In this document: piece after piece, positions 31,326 to 38,414 of the stretch | How the letters are laid out: each line of letters begins with the position of its first letter | Position numbering within the stretch: position 1 is the first letter of the stretch | Source of the DNA: Streptomyces cinnamoneus | GTDB lineage: Bacteria > Actinomycetota > Actinomycetes > Streptomycetales > Streptomycetaceae | DNA: 64,000 nt | Direction: 5' to 3' | Assembly: GCF_002939475.1 (NCBI RefSeq) | Contig: NZ_PKFQ01000002.1 | Coordinates: forward strand, 1-64,000 | Program-made: the position numbers and the translations under genes | Notes under the pieces: model-generated | Databases searched by the model: none | What the model was told of the DNA's origin: nothing | The model's input: the letters and a program-made list of their open reading frames with translations, nothing else

Positions 31326-32150
31326 TCACATGGCGGTGAAGCCGCCGTCCACGGTCACGGTGGCCCCGGTCACCTGGCGGGAGTCGCGCCCGCTCAGCCA
31401 GAGCGCCGCGCCCGCGACGTCCTGCGGCTCGATGAGCCGGTTCATCGGCTGCCGCCGGCTGAAGACCTCCTCGTGCTCCTCGACCGCCACGTCCAGGGAG
31501 CGGGCGATCTCGGCCAGCATGCGGCCCTCGACCAGCGGATCGTCGCGCACCGAGCCGGGGCACAGGGCGTTGACCCGCACCCGGAACGGCGCGTAGTCCA
31601 GCGCCGCCGCCTTGGTCAGGCCGATCAGCCCGTGCTTGGCGGCGACGTATCCGGCGAAGTGGCGGTAGCCGACCAGCCCGGCGGTGGACGCGACGTTGAC
31701 CACGCTGCCCTCACGCCGGGCGATCATCGAGGGGACGAACGCCTTCATCATGTGCCACGCGCCCGTCAGATCGGTGTCGATCATCAGCTGCCACTCGTCG
31801 CCGCCGATCTCGTGCACCGCCTTGCCCGAGGGGGCCGCGATCCCCGCGCCGTTGACCAGGGCCTGGACGGCGCCGAAACGGTCCAGCGCCCGGGCGGCCA
31901 CCGCCTCGCACGCCGCGAAGTCGCGCACGTCGGCCGCCTCGGTGAGCACGCACGCCCCGAACTCGCGGCACAGCTTCGCGGTGTGCTCCAGCTGAGCCGC
32001 GGAACCCAGCGGATAGGGCACACCGGCGACGTCGTCGGCGACGTCGACCAGGACCAGGTCCGCGCCCTCCTCGGCGAACCGGGTGGCGCAGGCCCGGCCC
32101 AGCCCGCGGGCGGCCCCCGTGACGACCGCCGTCACACCGTCGAGGAGCAT
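31326..32150 (-). CDS. Short-chain dehydrogenase/reductase of the NRPS side operon
   Basis: 274 residues with a classical SDR layout: cofactor loop TGAARGLG near the N-terminus, NGAG in the middle, a Ser in NVASTAG and the catalytic YVAAK. The segment after the second beta strand carries a long insert with VPYPL. I associate that insert with mycofactocin-linked SDRs, where NAD(H) stays bound. ATG 32150 lies one base after the stop of the upstream thioesterase gene, so the two are translationally coupled; the NRPS gene follows after 91 bp. Position suggests it oxidises or reduces the amino acid on the free-standing A-T protein or a precursor, for example at a Thr beta-hydroxyl. The substrate cannot be read from sequence. 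No mycofactocin genes are in the window. Confidence 0.88.
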   Translation of the reverse strand: MLLDGVTAVVTGAARGLGRACATRFAEEGADLVLVDVADDVAGVPYPLGSAAQLEHTAKLCREFGACVLTEAADVRDFAACEAVAARALDRFGAVQALVNGAGIAAPSGKAVHEIGGDEWQLMIDTDLTGAWHMMKAFVPSMIARREGSVVNVASTAGLVGYRHFAGYVAAKHGLIGLTKAAALDYAPFRVRVNALCPGSVRDDPLVEGRMLAEIARSLDVAVEEHEEVFSRRQPMNRLIEPQDVAGAALWLSGRDSRQVTGATVTVDGGFTAM

Positions 32151-32151
32151 G

Positions 32152-32862
32152 TCAGGGCCGCCGGCCGGCCAGGACCCGGGTGACGGTCTCCAGCAGCGGC
32201 GCCACCGTGTCGACGAGGTACATGTGCCGGCCGGGGATCTCCGCGTACCGGAACGCGCCCGTGGTGGCGTGGCGCCACTCCCGGGCCCGCTCCGCGTCGA
32301 CCAGGGTGTCCGAGGCGCCCCGCAACGAGGTGACCGGGACCGACAGCGGCTCGTCCGAGCGGGGCTTGTAGTTCTCGTGCATCTCGACGTCCGCCCGCAG
32401 CAGCGGCAGCAGCAGCTCCCGCATCTCCGGGTCGTCCAGCGCCTCGTGGCGGTAGCCGGCGAACTGCTCGACCCTGGCGAGGAACTCCCGGTCGGCGAGC
32501 CCGGTGGCGCGGTCGTCGCGCCCGCTCCACGGGCCGGGCGAGCCGCTGACGAAGAGGTGGTCCGGCGCGGTCGCGCCGGTGAGGGAGGACAGGGCCCTGG
32601 CCGCCTCGAAGGCGAGCACCGCGCCGAGGCTGTGCCCGAAGAGGGCGTAGGAGTCGTATCCGCCGACCAGCTCGGCGATGCGCGGGGCGAGTGCCTGGGC
32701 GGCCGTGACGGCGTCGGTGTGGGGAGGGTCGACGAACAGCTCCTCCCGGCCCGGCAGCTGGACCGGCACGATGTCCGGACAGCCGTCCGGCAGGTCCGTC
32801 CAGGCCCGGTAGAAGCCCGCACCGCCCCCCGCGAAGGGTAGGCACACCAACGCCCCGCTCAT
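32152..32862 (-). CDS. Type II thioesterase (alpha/beta hydrolase)
   Basis: 236 residues with the usual type II TE opening (LVCLPFAGGGAGFYRAW), nucleophile motif GHSLG, a late Asp in RGASDTLVD and the catalytic His in PGRHMYL. GAGGAGG precedes ATG 32862. Type II thioesterases clear mis-loaded or stalled acyl groups from carrier domains. It heads the operon for the SDR and the free-standing C*-A-T protein. Aminoacyl shuttles such as SyrC share this fold but use Cys; here the nucleophile is Ser, which favours editing, although a transfer role cannot be excluded. Confidence 0.93.
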   Translation of the reverse strand: MSGALVCLPFAGGGAGFYRAWTDLPDGCPDIVPVQLPGREELFVDPPHTDAVTAAQALAPRIAELVGGYDSYALFGHSLGAVLAFEAARALSSLTGATAPDHLFVSGSPGPWSGRDDRATGLADREFLARVEQFAGYRHEALDDPEMRELLLPLLRADVEMHENYKPRSDEPLSVPVTSLRGASDTLVDAERAREWRHATTGAFRYAEIPGRHMYLVDTVAPLLETVTRVLAGRRP

Positions 32863-33385
32863 CGCGTGTCCTCCTCGTCAGGGAACCTGGGTCTCCCGCT
32901 CAACAGGTCGGCACACTCTGGCACATGCCCGCGCGGGGACGGCAGCGTTCGACCTGCCGGGGCACGCGGGGCCGGCGCGGGCTCCGGCTGTACGACTGAC
33001 GCGACGCCGCAGTCGGACACCCGCGCGGGGACCGGTTCCCAGGCGTCCGGGGCGGGGGACCGCCCAGGCGGCCGGGAAGGGGGCGTGCGGGCCCCTGGCC
33101 CCAGGGGCGAATAATGGCATTTGTCTAGCCCTGAACAGGCGGGCCGTGTTACTGTCGGCGGCAGCTGTCACAGCCGTTCTTCCCGTAGACTTCCCGTGCC
33201 TCGATGGTTCTCCACCATCGGGCGCTTTTGTGTTTCCGGTACTTCCTCCAGCGGATGGCTGTCATATTCCGTGCCGGTCCGGCCGGATTCGTTCCATCGT
33301 TCATCCGGTTCGTTCTTGCGTTTCCCCAGCCGCGCCTTCCCGCCGGGGACTCCTCGATACGTGCCCCGTCGAGGAAGGTTCCTTC
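32863..33385. other. 523-bp divergent intergenic region
   Basis: This region separates the thioesterase operon (leftward) from the DEAD-box helicase gene (rightward). No coding potential is convincing. The half near the helicase is less GC-rich and holds a leader-like hairpin (33202-33220). The half near the thioesterase is very GC-rich and holds its Shine-Dalgarno sequence. I see no clear promoter hexamers. Confidence 0.6.
33202..33220 (+). promoter_or_regulatory. Leader hairpin upstream of the DEAD-box helicase
   Basis: CGATGGT and ACCATCG form a 7-bp perfect stem with a 5-nt loop, followed by a T-rich stretch (cgcttttgtgttt). It lies about 165 bp before the helicase start, so it would sit in a long 5' leader. 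It could act as an attenuator or cold-responsive leader, which is inference from position only. Confidence 0.35.
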
Positions 33386-34840
33386 ATGAACCGCTTTGCA
33401 CGTACGAACGGCCGGCCCGCCGGCTCCCGCAAGGGCGGCGCCGCCCCGAAGGGCGAGTTCGCCCCGCCGGCCACCCTCACCCCCGCCCTGCCGCCGGCCG
33501 CGACGTTCGCCGAACTGGACATGCCGGCCGCACTGCTCAAGACGCTCACCGGGCAGGGCGTGCAGGAGCCGTTCCCCATCCAGGCGGCCACCCTGCCGAA
33601 CGCCCTCGCCGGCCGGGACGTCCTGGGCCGGGGGCGCACCGGATCGGGCAAGACGCTCGCCTTCGGCCTGGCGCTGCTCGCCCGCACCGCCGGCGGGCGC
33701 GCCCGGCCGCGGCAGCCGCTCGCCCTCGTGCTCGTCCCCACCCGGGAGCTGGCCCAGCAGGTCACCGACGCGCTCACCCCGTACGCCCGCGCGCTGGACC
33801 TGCGGACGGCCACCGTCGTCGGCGGCATGTCGATCGGCAGGCAGGCGAGCGCGCTGCGCGCCGGGGCCGAGGTCGTCGTCGCCACCCCCGGACGGCTCAG
33901 CGACCTCGTCGAGCGCCGGGACTGCCGGCTGGACCACGTGCGCGTGACCGTCCTGGACGAGGCCGACCAGATGACCGACATGGGCTTCATGCCCCAGGTC
34001 ACCGAGCTGCTCGACCAGGTGCGCCCCGACGGCCAGCGGATGCTGTTCTCGGCCACCCTCGACCGCAACGTCGACCAGCTGGTCCGCCGCTACCTCACCG
34101 ACCCGGTGGTCCACTCCGTCGACCCCTCGGCGGGCGCCGTGACGACGATGGAGCACCACGTGCTGTACGTCCACGGCCCCGACAAGTACGCGACCACCAC
34201 CGAGATCGCCGCCCGCGACGGCCGGGTGATCATGTTCCTGGACACCAAGCACGGGGTCGACCAGCTCACCCGGCACCTGCGCGACAGCGGCGTGCGCGCC
34301 GCCGCGCTGCACGGCGGCAAGTCCCAGCCCCAGCGCACCCGCACCCTCGCCCAGTTCAAGGACGGCCAGGTCACGGTGCTGGTGGCCACCAACGTCGCCG
34401 CCCGCGGCATCCACGTCGACAACCTCGACCTGGTGGTCAACGTCGACCCGCCGGCCGACCACAAGGACTACCTGCACCGCGGCGGCCGCACCGCCCGCGC
34501 CGGCGAGTCCGGCAGCGTCGTCACCCTGGTGCTGCCCCACCAGCGCCGCGAGATGAGCCGGCTCATGGCCGACGCCGGCATCGCGCCGCGGATCACCCAG
34601 GTGCGCTCCGGCGAGGCGGAACTGAGCCGCATCACCGGCGCCCAGGCCCCCTCCGGCGTCCCCCTCGGCGGCGGCGCCCCGGCCGAGGCCGAGCGCCCCA
34701 AGCACGGCGGCGCCCCCTTCCGCGGCCTGGGCGGCGGGCCGGGCGGCGCCGGACGCTCCGGCCGCGGCTCCCGCCGGGCCGTCGAGGCCCGCCAGCTCGC
34801 CGAGGCCCGCAAGGCCGCGCGCGTCCGTCGCTCCGTGTAG
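33386..34840 (+). CDS. DEAD-box ATP-dependent RNA helicase
   Basis: 484 residues. Motifs in order: FPIQAATLPNAL (Q-motif region), GRTGSGKT (Walker A), PTRELAQQ, TPGRL, DEAD in VLDEADQM, SAT in LFSATL, ATNVAARGIH and HRGGRTARAG. Motif V usually reads ATDVAARGID and motif VI usually HRIGRTGRAG, so N/H and G/A substitutions sit in the ATP- and RNA-contacting motifs. The C-terminal tail is rich in Gly, Arg and Ala, typical of RNA-binding extensions in Streptomyces. ATG 33386 follows GAGGAAGG at a good distance; upstream in-frame starts are not needed. The gene is monocistronic with a long leader, a layout common for cold-induced helicases. Confidence 0.95.
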   Translation: MNRFARTNGRPAGSRKGGAAPKGEFAPPATLTPALPPAATFAELDMPAALLKTLTGQGVQEPFPIQAATLPNALAGRDVLGRGRTGSGKTLAFGLALLARTAGGRARPRQPLALVLVPTRELAQQVTDALTPYARALDLRTATVVGGMSIGRQASALRAGAEVVVATPGRLSDLVERRDCRLDHVRVTVLDEADQMTDMGFMPQVTELLDQVRPDGQRMLFSATLDRNVDQLVRRYLTDPVVHSVDPSAGAVTTMEHHVLYVHGPDKYATTTEIAARDGRVIMFLDTKHGVDQLTRHLRDSGVRAAALHGGKSQPQRTRTLAQFKDGQVTVLVATNVAARGIHVDNLDLVVNVDPPADHKDYLHRGGRTARAGESGSVVTLVLPHQRREMSRLMADAGIAPRITQVRSGEAELSRITGAQAPSGVPLGGGAPAEAERPKHGGAPFRGLGGGPGGAGRSGRGSRRAVEARQLAEARKAARVRRSV

Positions 34841-34980
34841 CGGACCCTCACCCGCAGGCGTCGCGGTGCTCCCCGCCCGGGCGGCAAACCCTTCCGGCGG
34901 CGGTCCGCAGCGCCTGGGCGGTGGTCTGCCAGCCGCACGCACCGCGGTGCGCGCCCGCACCCCCGTACGCGCGCCGCTCC

Positions 34981-36360
34981 TCACTCCCGGCCCCGCGCCC
35001 GCTTGAAGCGCGCCAGGCCCTCGGACAGGGCGACGACGGGGGCGGGATAGTCGTACGCGGCGCGCTCGGGTGCCGGCAGCGTCCAGGGCGCGTGGACGGC
35101 CGGCGCGGCGAGACCGGCGAGCTCGGGCACCCAGCGGCGCACGTACGCGCCCTCCGGGTCGTGGCGCCCGGCCTGGGCGACGGGGTTGAGGACCCGGTTC
35201 GGCCGGGTGTCCGTGCCGGTGCCCGCCACCCACTGCCAGTTCAGCTGGTTGTTCGCGACGTCACCGTCCACCAGCAGGTCCAGGAAGTGGCGCGCGCCGA
35301 CGCGCCAGTCGACGTACAGCGTCTTGGTGAGGAAGCTCGCCACCAGCAGCCGGCCGCGGTTGTGCATCCAGCCCTCGTGCAGCAGCTGGCGCATCGCCGC
35401 GTCGATCACGGGATAGCCGGTGCGGCCCTCCTTCCACGCCGCGACCTCCTCCCGCGCCGACTCCTCCGTCCGCCACCGGTCGTGCCGGGGACGGTAGTCG
35501 GCGAGGGCCGCGGCGGGCCGGGCGGCCAGGACCTGGTGGTGGAAGTCCCGCCAGGCGAGCTGCCGCACGAAGGCGTCGGCCCCCGGGCCGCCCGCCTCAC
35601 GGGCCCGGCGGACGAGCTCCACCGGCGAGAGGGTGCCGAAGTGCAGATGAGGGGAGAGCCGGGAGGTGGCGTCCCCGGCCAGGTCGTCGTGGCGATCCCC
35701 GTAGCGGGCGAGCCCCGCGCGGCGCCACGCGGCGAAGCGCCCGCGGCCCGCCGTCTCCCCGCCCGCCGCCAGCCCGGGCGACGTCCCCGGCACGTCCGCG
35801 CGGGACGGCAGGTCCTCCGAGCGCACACCGGGCGGCACCGGCACCGCCCGGGGAGCACCGAGCACGTCGCGCAGGCGTTCGCCCGACCAGCGGCGGAAGT
35901 AGGGGGTGAAGACGGCGAAGTGGCCGGAGCCCGCCGGAGTGACGGCGCCGGGCGCGAGGGCGGTGATCACCGAGTCGTGGACGCTCAGCCGGCAGCCGCG
36001 CGCCCGCAGGGCACGCTCCAGCCGCTCCTCACGCCGCTGGGCGTAGCCGCTGACCCCGGCGGCCATGTGCACCGCGCCGGCGCCCGACTCGGCGACCACC
36101 TCGCACACCCGGGCGACGACGTCGCCGGAGCGCACGACGAGACGCCCGCCGCGTTTCCGCAGCCCCGCGTCGAGGTCCCGCAGGCAGTCCGCGAGGAACG
36201 CCCGCCGGTTGGGCACGGCGAAGCCCGCCGCGTCGATGCCCTCGTCCCGAACGAACAGCGGCACCACCTCGGCGGCGGAGGCCAGCGCCGCGCGCAGCGG
36301 CGGGTGGTCGTGCAGCCGCAGGTCGGAGGTGAACAGGACGACGGAGACGGGGGCGCTCAT
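34981..36360 (-). CDS. phr: Deoxyribodipyrimidine photolyase
   Basis: 459 residues from ATG 36360. The N-terminal antenna domain begins VVLFTSDLRLHDHPPL. The C-terminal FAD domain shows NRGRLLVASFLTK, YVDWRVGARHF, VANNQLNWQWVAGTGTDT and the final RNP/GAY region. Together these are diagnostic of class I cyclobutane pyrimidine dimer photolyases, which repair UV lesions with blue light. The Shine-Dalgarno sequence before ATG 36360 is weak. An in-frame ATG at 36441 would add 27 low-complexity residues, so the shorter form is preferred. It converges with the helicase gene and diverges from the sensor-kinase gene. Confidence 0.94.
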   Translation of the reverse strand: MSAPVSVVLFTSDLRLHDHPPLRAALASAAEVVPLFVRDEGIDAAGFAVPNRRAFLADCLRDLDAGLRKRGGRLVVRSGDVVARVCEVVAESGAGAVHMAAGVSGYAQRREERLERALRARGCRLSVHDSVITALAPGAVTPAGSGHFAVFTPYFRRWSGERLRDVLGAPRAVPVPPGVRSEDLPSRADVPGTSPGLAAGGETAGRGRFAAWRRAGLARYGDRHDDLAGDATSRLSPHLHFGTLSPVELVRRAREAGGPGADAFVRQLAWRDFHHQVLAARPAAALADYRPRHDRWRTEESAREEVAAWKEGRTGYPVIDAAMRQLLHEGWMHNRGRLLVASFLTKTLYVDWRVGARHFLDLLVDGDVANNQLNWQWVAGTGTDTRPNRVLNPVAQAGRHDPEGAYVRRWVPELAGLAAPAVHAPWTLPAPERAAYDYPAPVVALSEGLARFKRARGRE

Positions 36361-36579
36361 GGCGCCCACGGTGGGCGGGAAGCGGCCACCGCGCAATCCG
36401 ACACGCACGCGGCCGCGGGCGTCCCGGCCGCGCGGGGGCACGGACCAGCGGGGACGACGGGCCGGGCGGGAGGGCCAAACGGGCAGTGAAGGAGCCCGGG
36501 TGAGGGACCGTCACACGCGACGATACGGTGGTGCCGCAGGGGAAGACCGTCCGAGTGGACGAGCCGACGAGGAGGTACG

Positions 36580-38295
36580 GTGCGCAACACCGGGAAGGGC
36601 TCGGTGCGGCTTCCGCAGCTCCGGCTGGACGACCTGCTGGAGGAACTCCAGGCGAGGCTGGACGCCGCCCGCGGCACCCGGGACCGGGTCCACAGCCTGC
36701 TGGAGGCGGTGCTGTCGGTGGGCCGCGGGCTGGACCTGGAGGACGCCCTGCGGCGCATCATCGAAACGGCGGTGGTGCTGGTGGACGCCGAATACGGCGC
36801 CCTGGGCGTCATCGGCCCCGACGAGCGGACCCTGTCCCAGTTCCTCACCGTGGGCCTCACCGACGAGCAGATCGCGGCCATCGGTCCGTACCCGTCGGGC
36901 CACGGCATCCTCGGCGAGCTCATCCGCCACCCCGAGCCGCTGCGCCTGTCCCGGATCGCCAAGTCCCCGGCCTCGTACGGCTTCCCGGCGAACCACCCGC
37001 CGATGCACAGCTTCGTGGGCGTGCCGATCCGCGTGCGGGAGCAGGTCTTCGGGAACCTCTACCTGACCGGGAAGCGCGGCGGGGCCGACTTCGACGACGA
37101 GGACGAGGCCGTGCTCGCCACGCTCGCCGTCGCCGCCGGCGTCGCCATCGACAACGCTCGTCTGTACGAGGAGTCCAGACGGCGCGAGCGCTGGCTGCGC
37201 GCCAGCGCCGAGGTGACCACCAGCCTGATGTCCGCCGGCCCGGGGGCCGACGTCATCGGCCTGATCGCCGAGCTGGCGAAGGACATCACCGGGGCCGCGC
37301 TGGCCACGGTCTCCCTGCCGCTGGACGAGGGCGCCGGCCTGACCGTGGAGGTGGCCGCCGGCGAGCAGGGGGACGGGCTGCGCGGCCTGGTGGTGCCCGT
37401 CGACGGCACGCTCAGCGGGGCCTCGTGGGCCGAGCGGGGCCCGGTGTACAGCGTGGACGTCGGAGAGGACCCGAGGATCTCCTTCGGGCCCGGCCGGCTG
37501 GCGGGACTCGGCCCGGCGGTGGCCGTGCCGATCCGCTCGGGCGAGGACGCGCGCGCCGTCCTGCTGCTGGCCCGCCGGCGCGGCGAGGCCGGGTTCTCCC
37601 CGGAGGAGACCGAGCCGCTCGTCGCGTTCGCCGCCCAGGCCGCCGTGGCCATGGAACTGGCGGAGCGCCGCGCGGACGCCGAACAGCTCGCCCTCCTGGA
37701 GGACCGCGACCGGATCGCCCGGGACCTGCACGACCTGGCCATCCAGCGGCTCTTCGCGGCGGGCATGACGCTGCAGAGCGCCGACCGCTTCATCGGCCAC
37801 CCCGAGGCGGCGGAGCGGGTGCGGCGCGCGGTGGACGACCTGGACGAGACCATCAAGATCATCAGGTCGACGATCTTCGGCCTGCGGTCGCGGGAGACCG
37901 CCCCGCCCCACGGCCTGCGCACCCGGGTCGTCCAAGCCGTCAGCGAGGCCGGCGCCGCCCTCGGCTTCGCGCCCGGGCTGCGCATGGAGGGACTGCTGGA
38001 CACCCAGGTGCCGCGCGCGGTCGCCGACGACGTCGTGGCGGTCCTGGCGGAGGCCCTCACCAACGTGGCCCGGCACGCCGGCGCCTCGGCCACCGACGTC
38101 GCCGTGGTCAACGACGGACGGGACCTCCTGCTGACCGTCACCGACAACGGCGTCGGCACCCCGGACGGCGGCCGCCGCAGCGGCCTGCGCAACCTCGCCG
38201 AGCGCGCCGCCGCCCACGGCGGCGGCCTGCGGCTGACCACACCGTCCGGCGGCGGGACGACCCTGGCGTGGAGCATTCCGCTGGAACGGGGGTAG
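36580..38295 (+). CDS. GAF-GAF sensor histidine kinase, DevS/DosS type
   Basis: 571 residues from GTG 36580, preceded by GAGGAGG. Two GAF domains (about 55-200 and 215-360) precede a HisKA_3 dimerisation helix with phospho-acceptor His384 (RDLHDLAIQRLF) and an ATPase domain with EALTNVARHA, DNGVG and SGLRNLAERA. The first GAF contains GFPANHPPMHSFVGVP. In DevS/DosS the His before PPM is the haem ligand as I recall it, and here it is His139. The protein therefore probably senses O2, NO, CO or redox state. Its likely partner is the LuxR-type regulator at 40804-41481, with phosphoketolase lying between them. Confidence 0.93.
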   Translation: MRNTGKGSVRLPQLRLDDLLEELQARLDAARGTRDRVHSLLEAVLSVGRGLDLEDALRRIIETAVVLVDAEYGALGVIGPDERTLSQFLTVGLTDEQIAAIGPYPSGHGILGELIRHPEPLRLSRIAKSPASYGFPANHPPMHSFVGVPIRVREQVFGNLYLTGKRGGADFDDEDEAVLATLAVAAGVAIDNARLYEESRRRERWLRASAEVTTSLMSAGPGADVIGLIAELAKDITGAALATVSLPLDEGAGLTVEVAAGEQGDGLRGLVVPVDGTLSGASWAERGPVYSVDVGEDPRISFGPGRLAGLGPAVAVPIRSGEDARAVLLLARRRGEAGFSPEETEPLVAFAAQAAVAMELAERRADAEQLALLEDRDRIARDLHDLAIQRLFAAGMTLQSADRFIGHPEAAERVRRAVDDLDETIKIIRSTIFGLRSRETAPPHGLRTRVVQAVSEAGAALGFAPGLRMEGLLDTQVPRAVADDVVAVLAEALTNVARHAGASATDVAVVNDGRDLLLTVTDNGVGTPDGGRRSGLRNLAERAAAHGGGLRLTTPSGGGTTLAWSIPLERG

Positions 38296-38359
38296 GCGCG
38301 GAAGCACCCCCGCCCGGCACGCCCCCATGGCGACCGGGGCGGTGGGGTGGAACGGTGGG

Positions 38360-38382
38360 CACGGGTGCGCGGCGCACCCGTG
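38360..38382. promoter_or_regulatory. Perfect hairpin between kinase and phosphoketolase genes
   Basis: CACGGGTGCG, a 3-nt loop and CGCACCCGTG form a perfect 10-bp stem in the 119-bp gap. It could terminate kinase transcription or act in the phosphoketolase leader. No T-run follows, and the Shine-Dalgarno GAAGGAG lies about 20 bp downstream. Confidence 0.5.
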
Positions 38383-38414
38383 GACCCGCACCGACGCCGA
38401 CGAAGGAGCGACCC

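Noticed and set aside
31326..32822. A 498-residue version of the SDR extended upstream
   Set aside because: The extension runs out of frame through the thioesterase gene. The SDR starts naturally at ATG 32150, one base after the thioesterase stop.
33121..36489. A + strand open frame of 1,122 codons across the helicase and photolyase
   Set aside because: It is out of frame with the helicase and antisense to the photolyase, both of which have full motif sets.
36528..38414. A frame continuous with phosphoketolase that would extend it upstream through the kinase gene
   Set aside because: The kinase is coded in another frame with complete motifs. The extension is low-complexity Arg/Gly/Ala text, and ATG 38415 has a good Shine-Dalgarno site.
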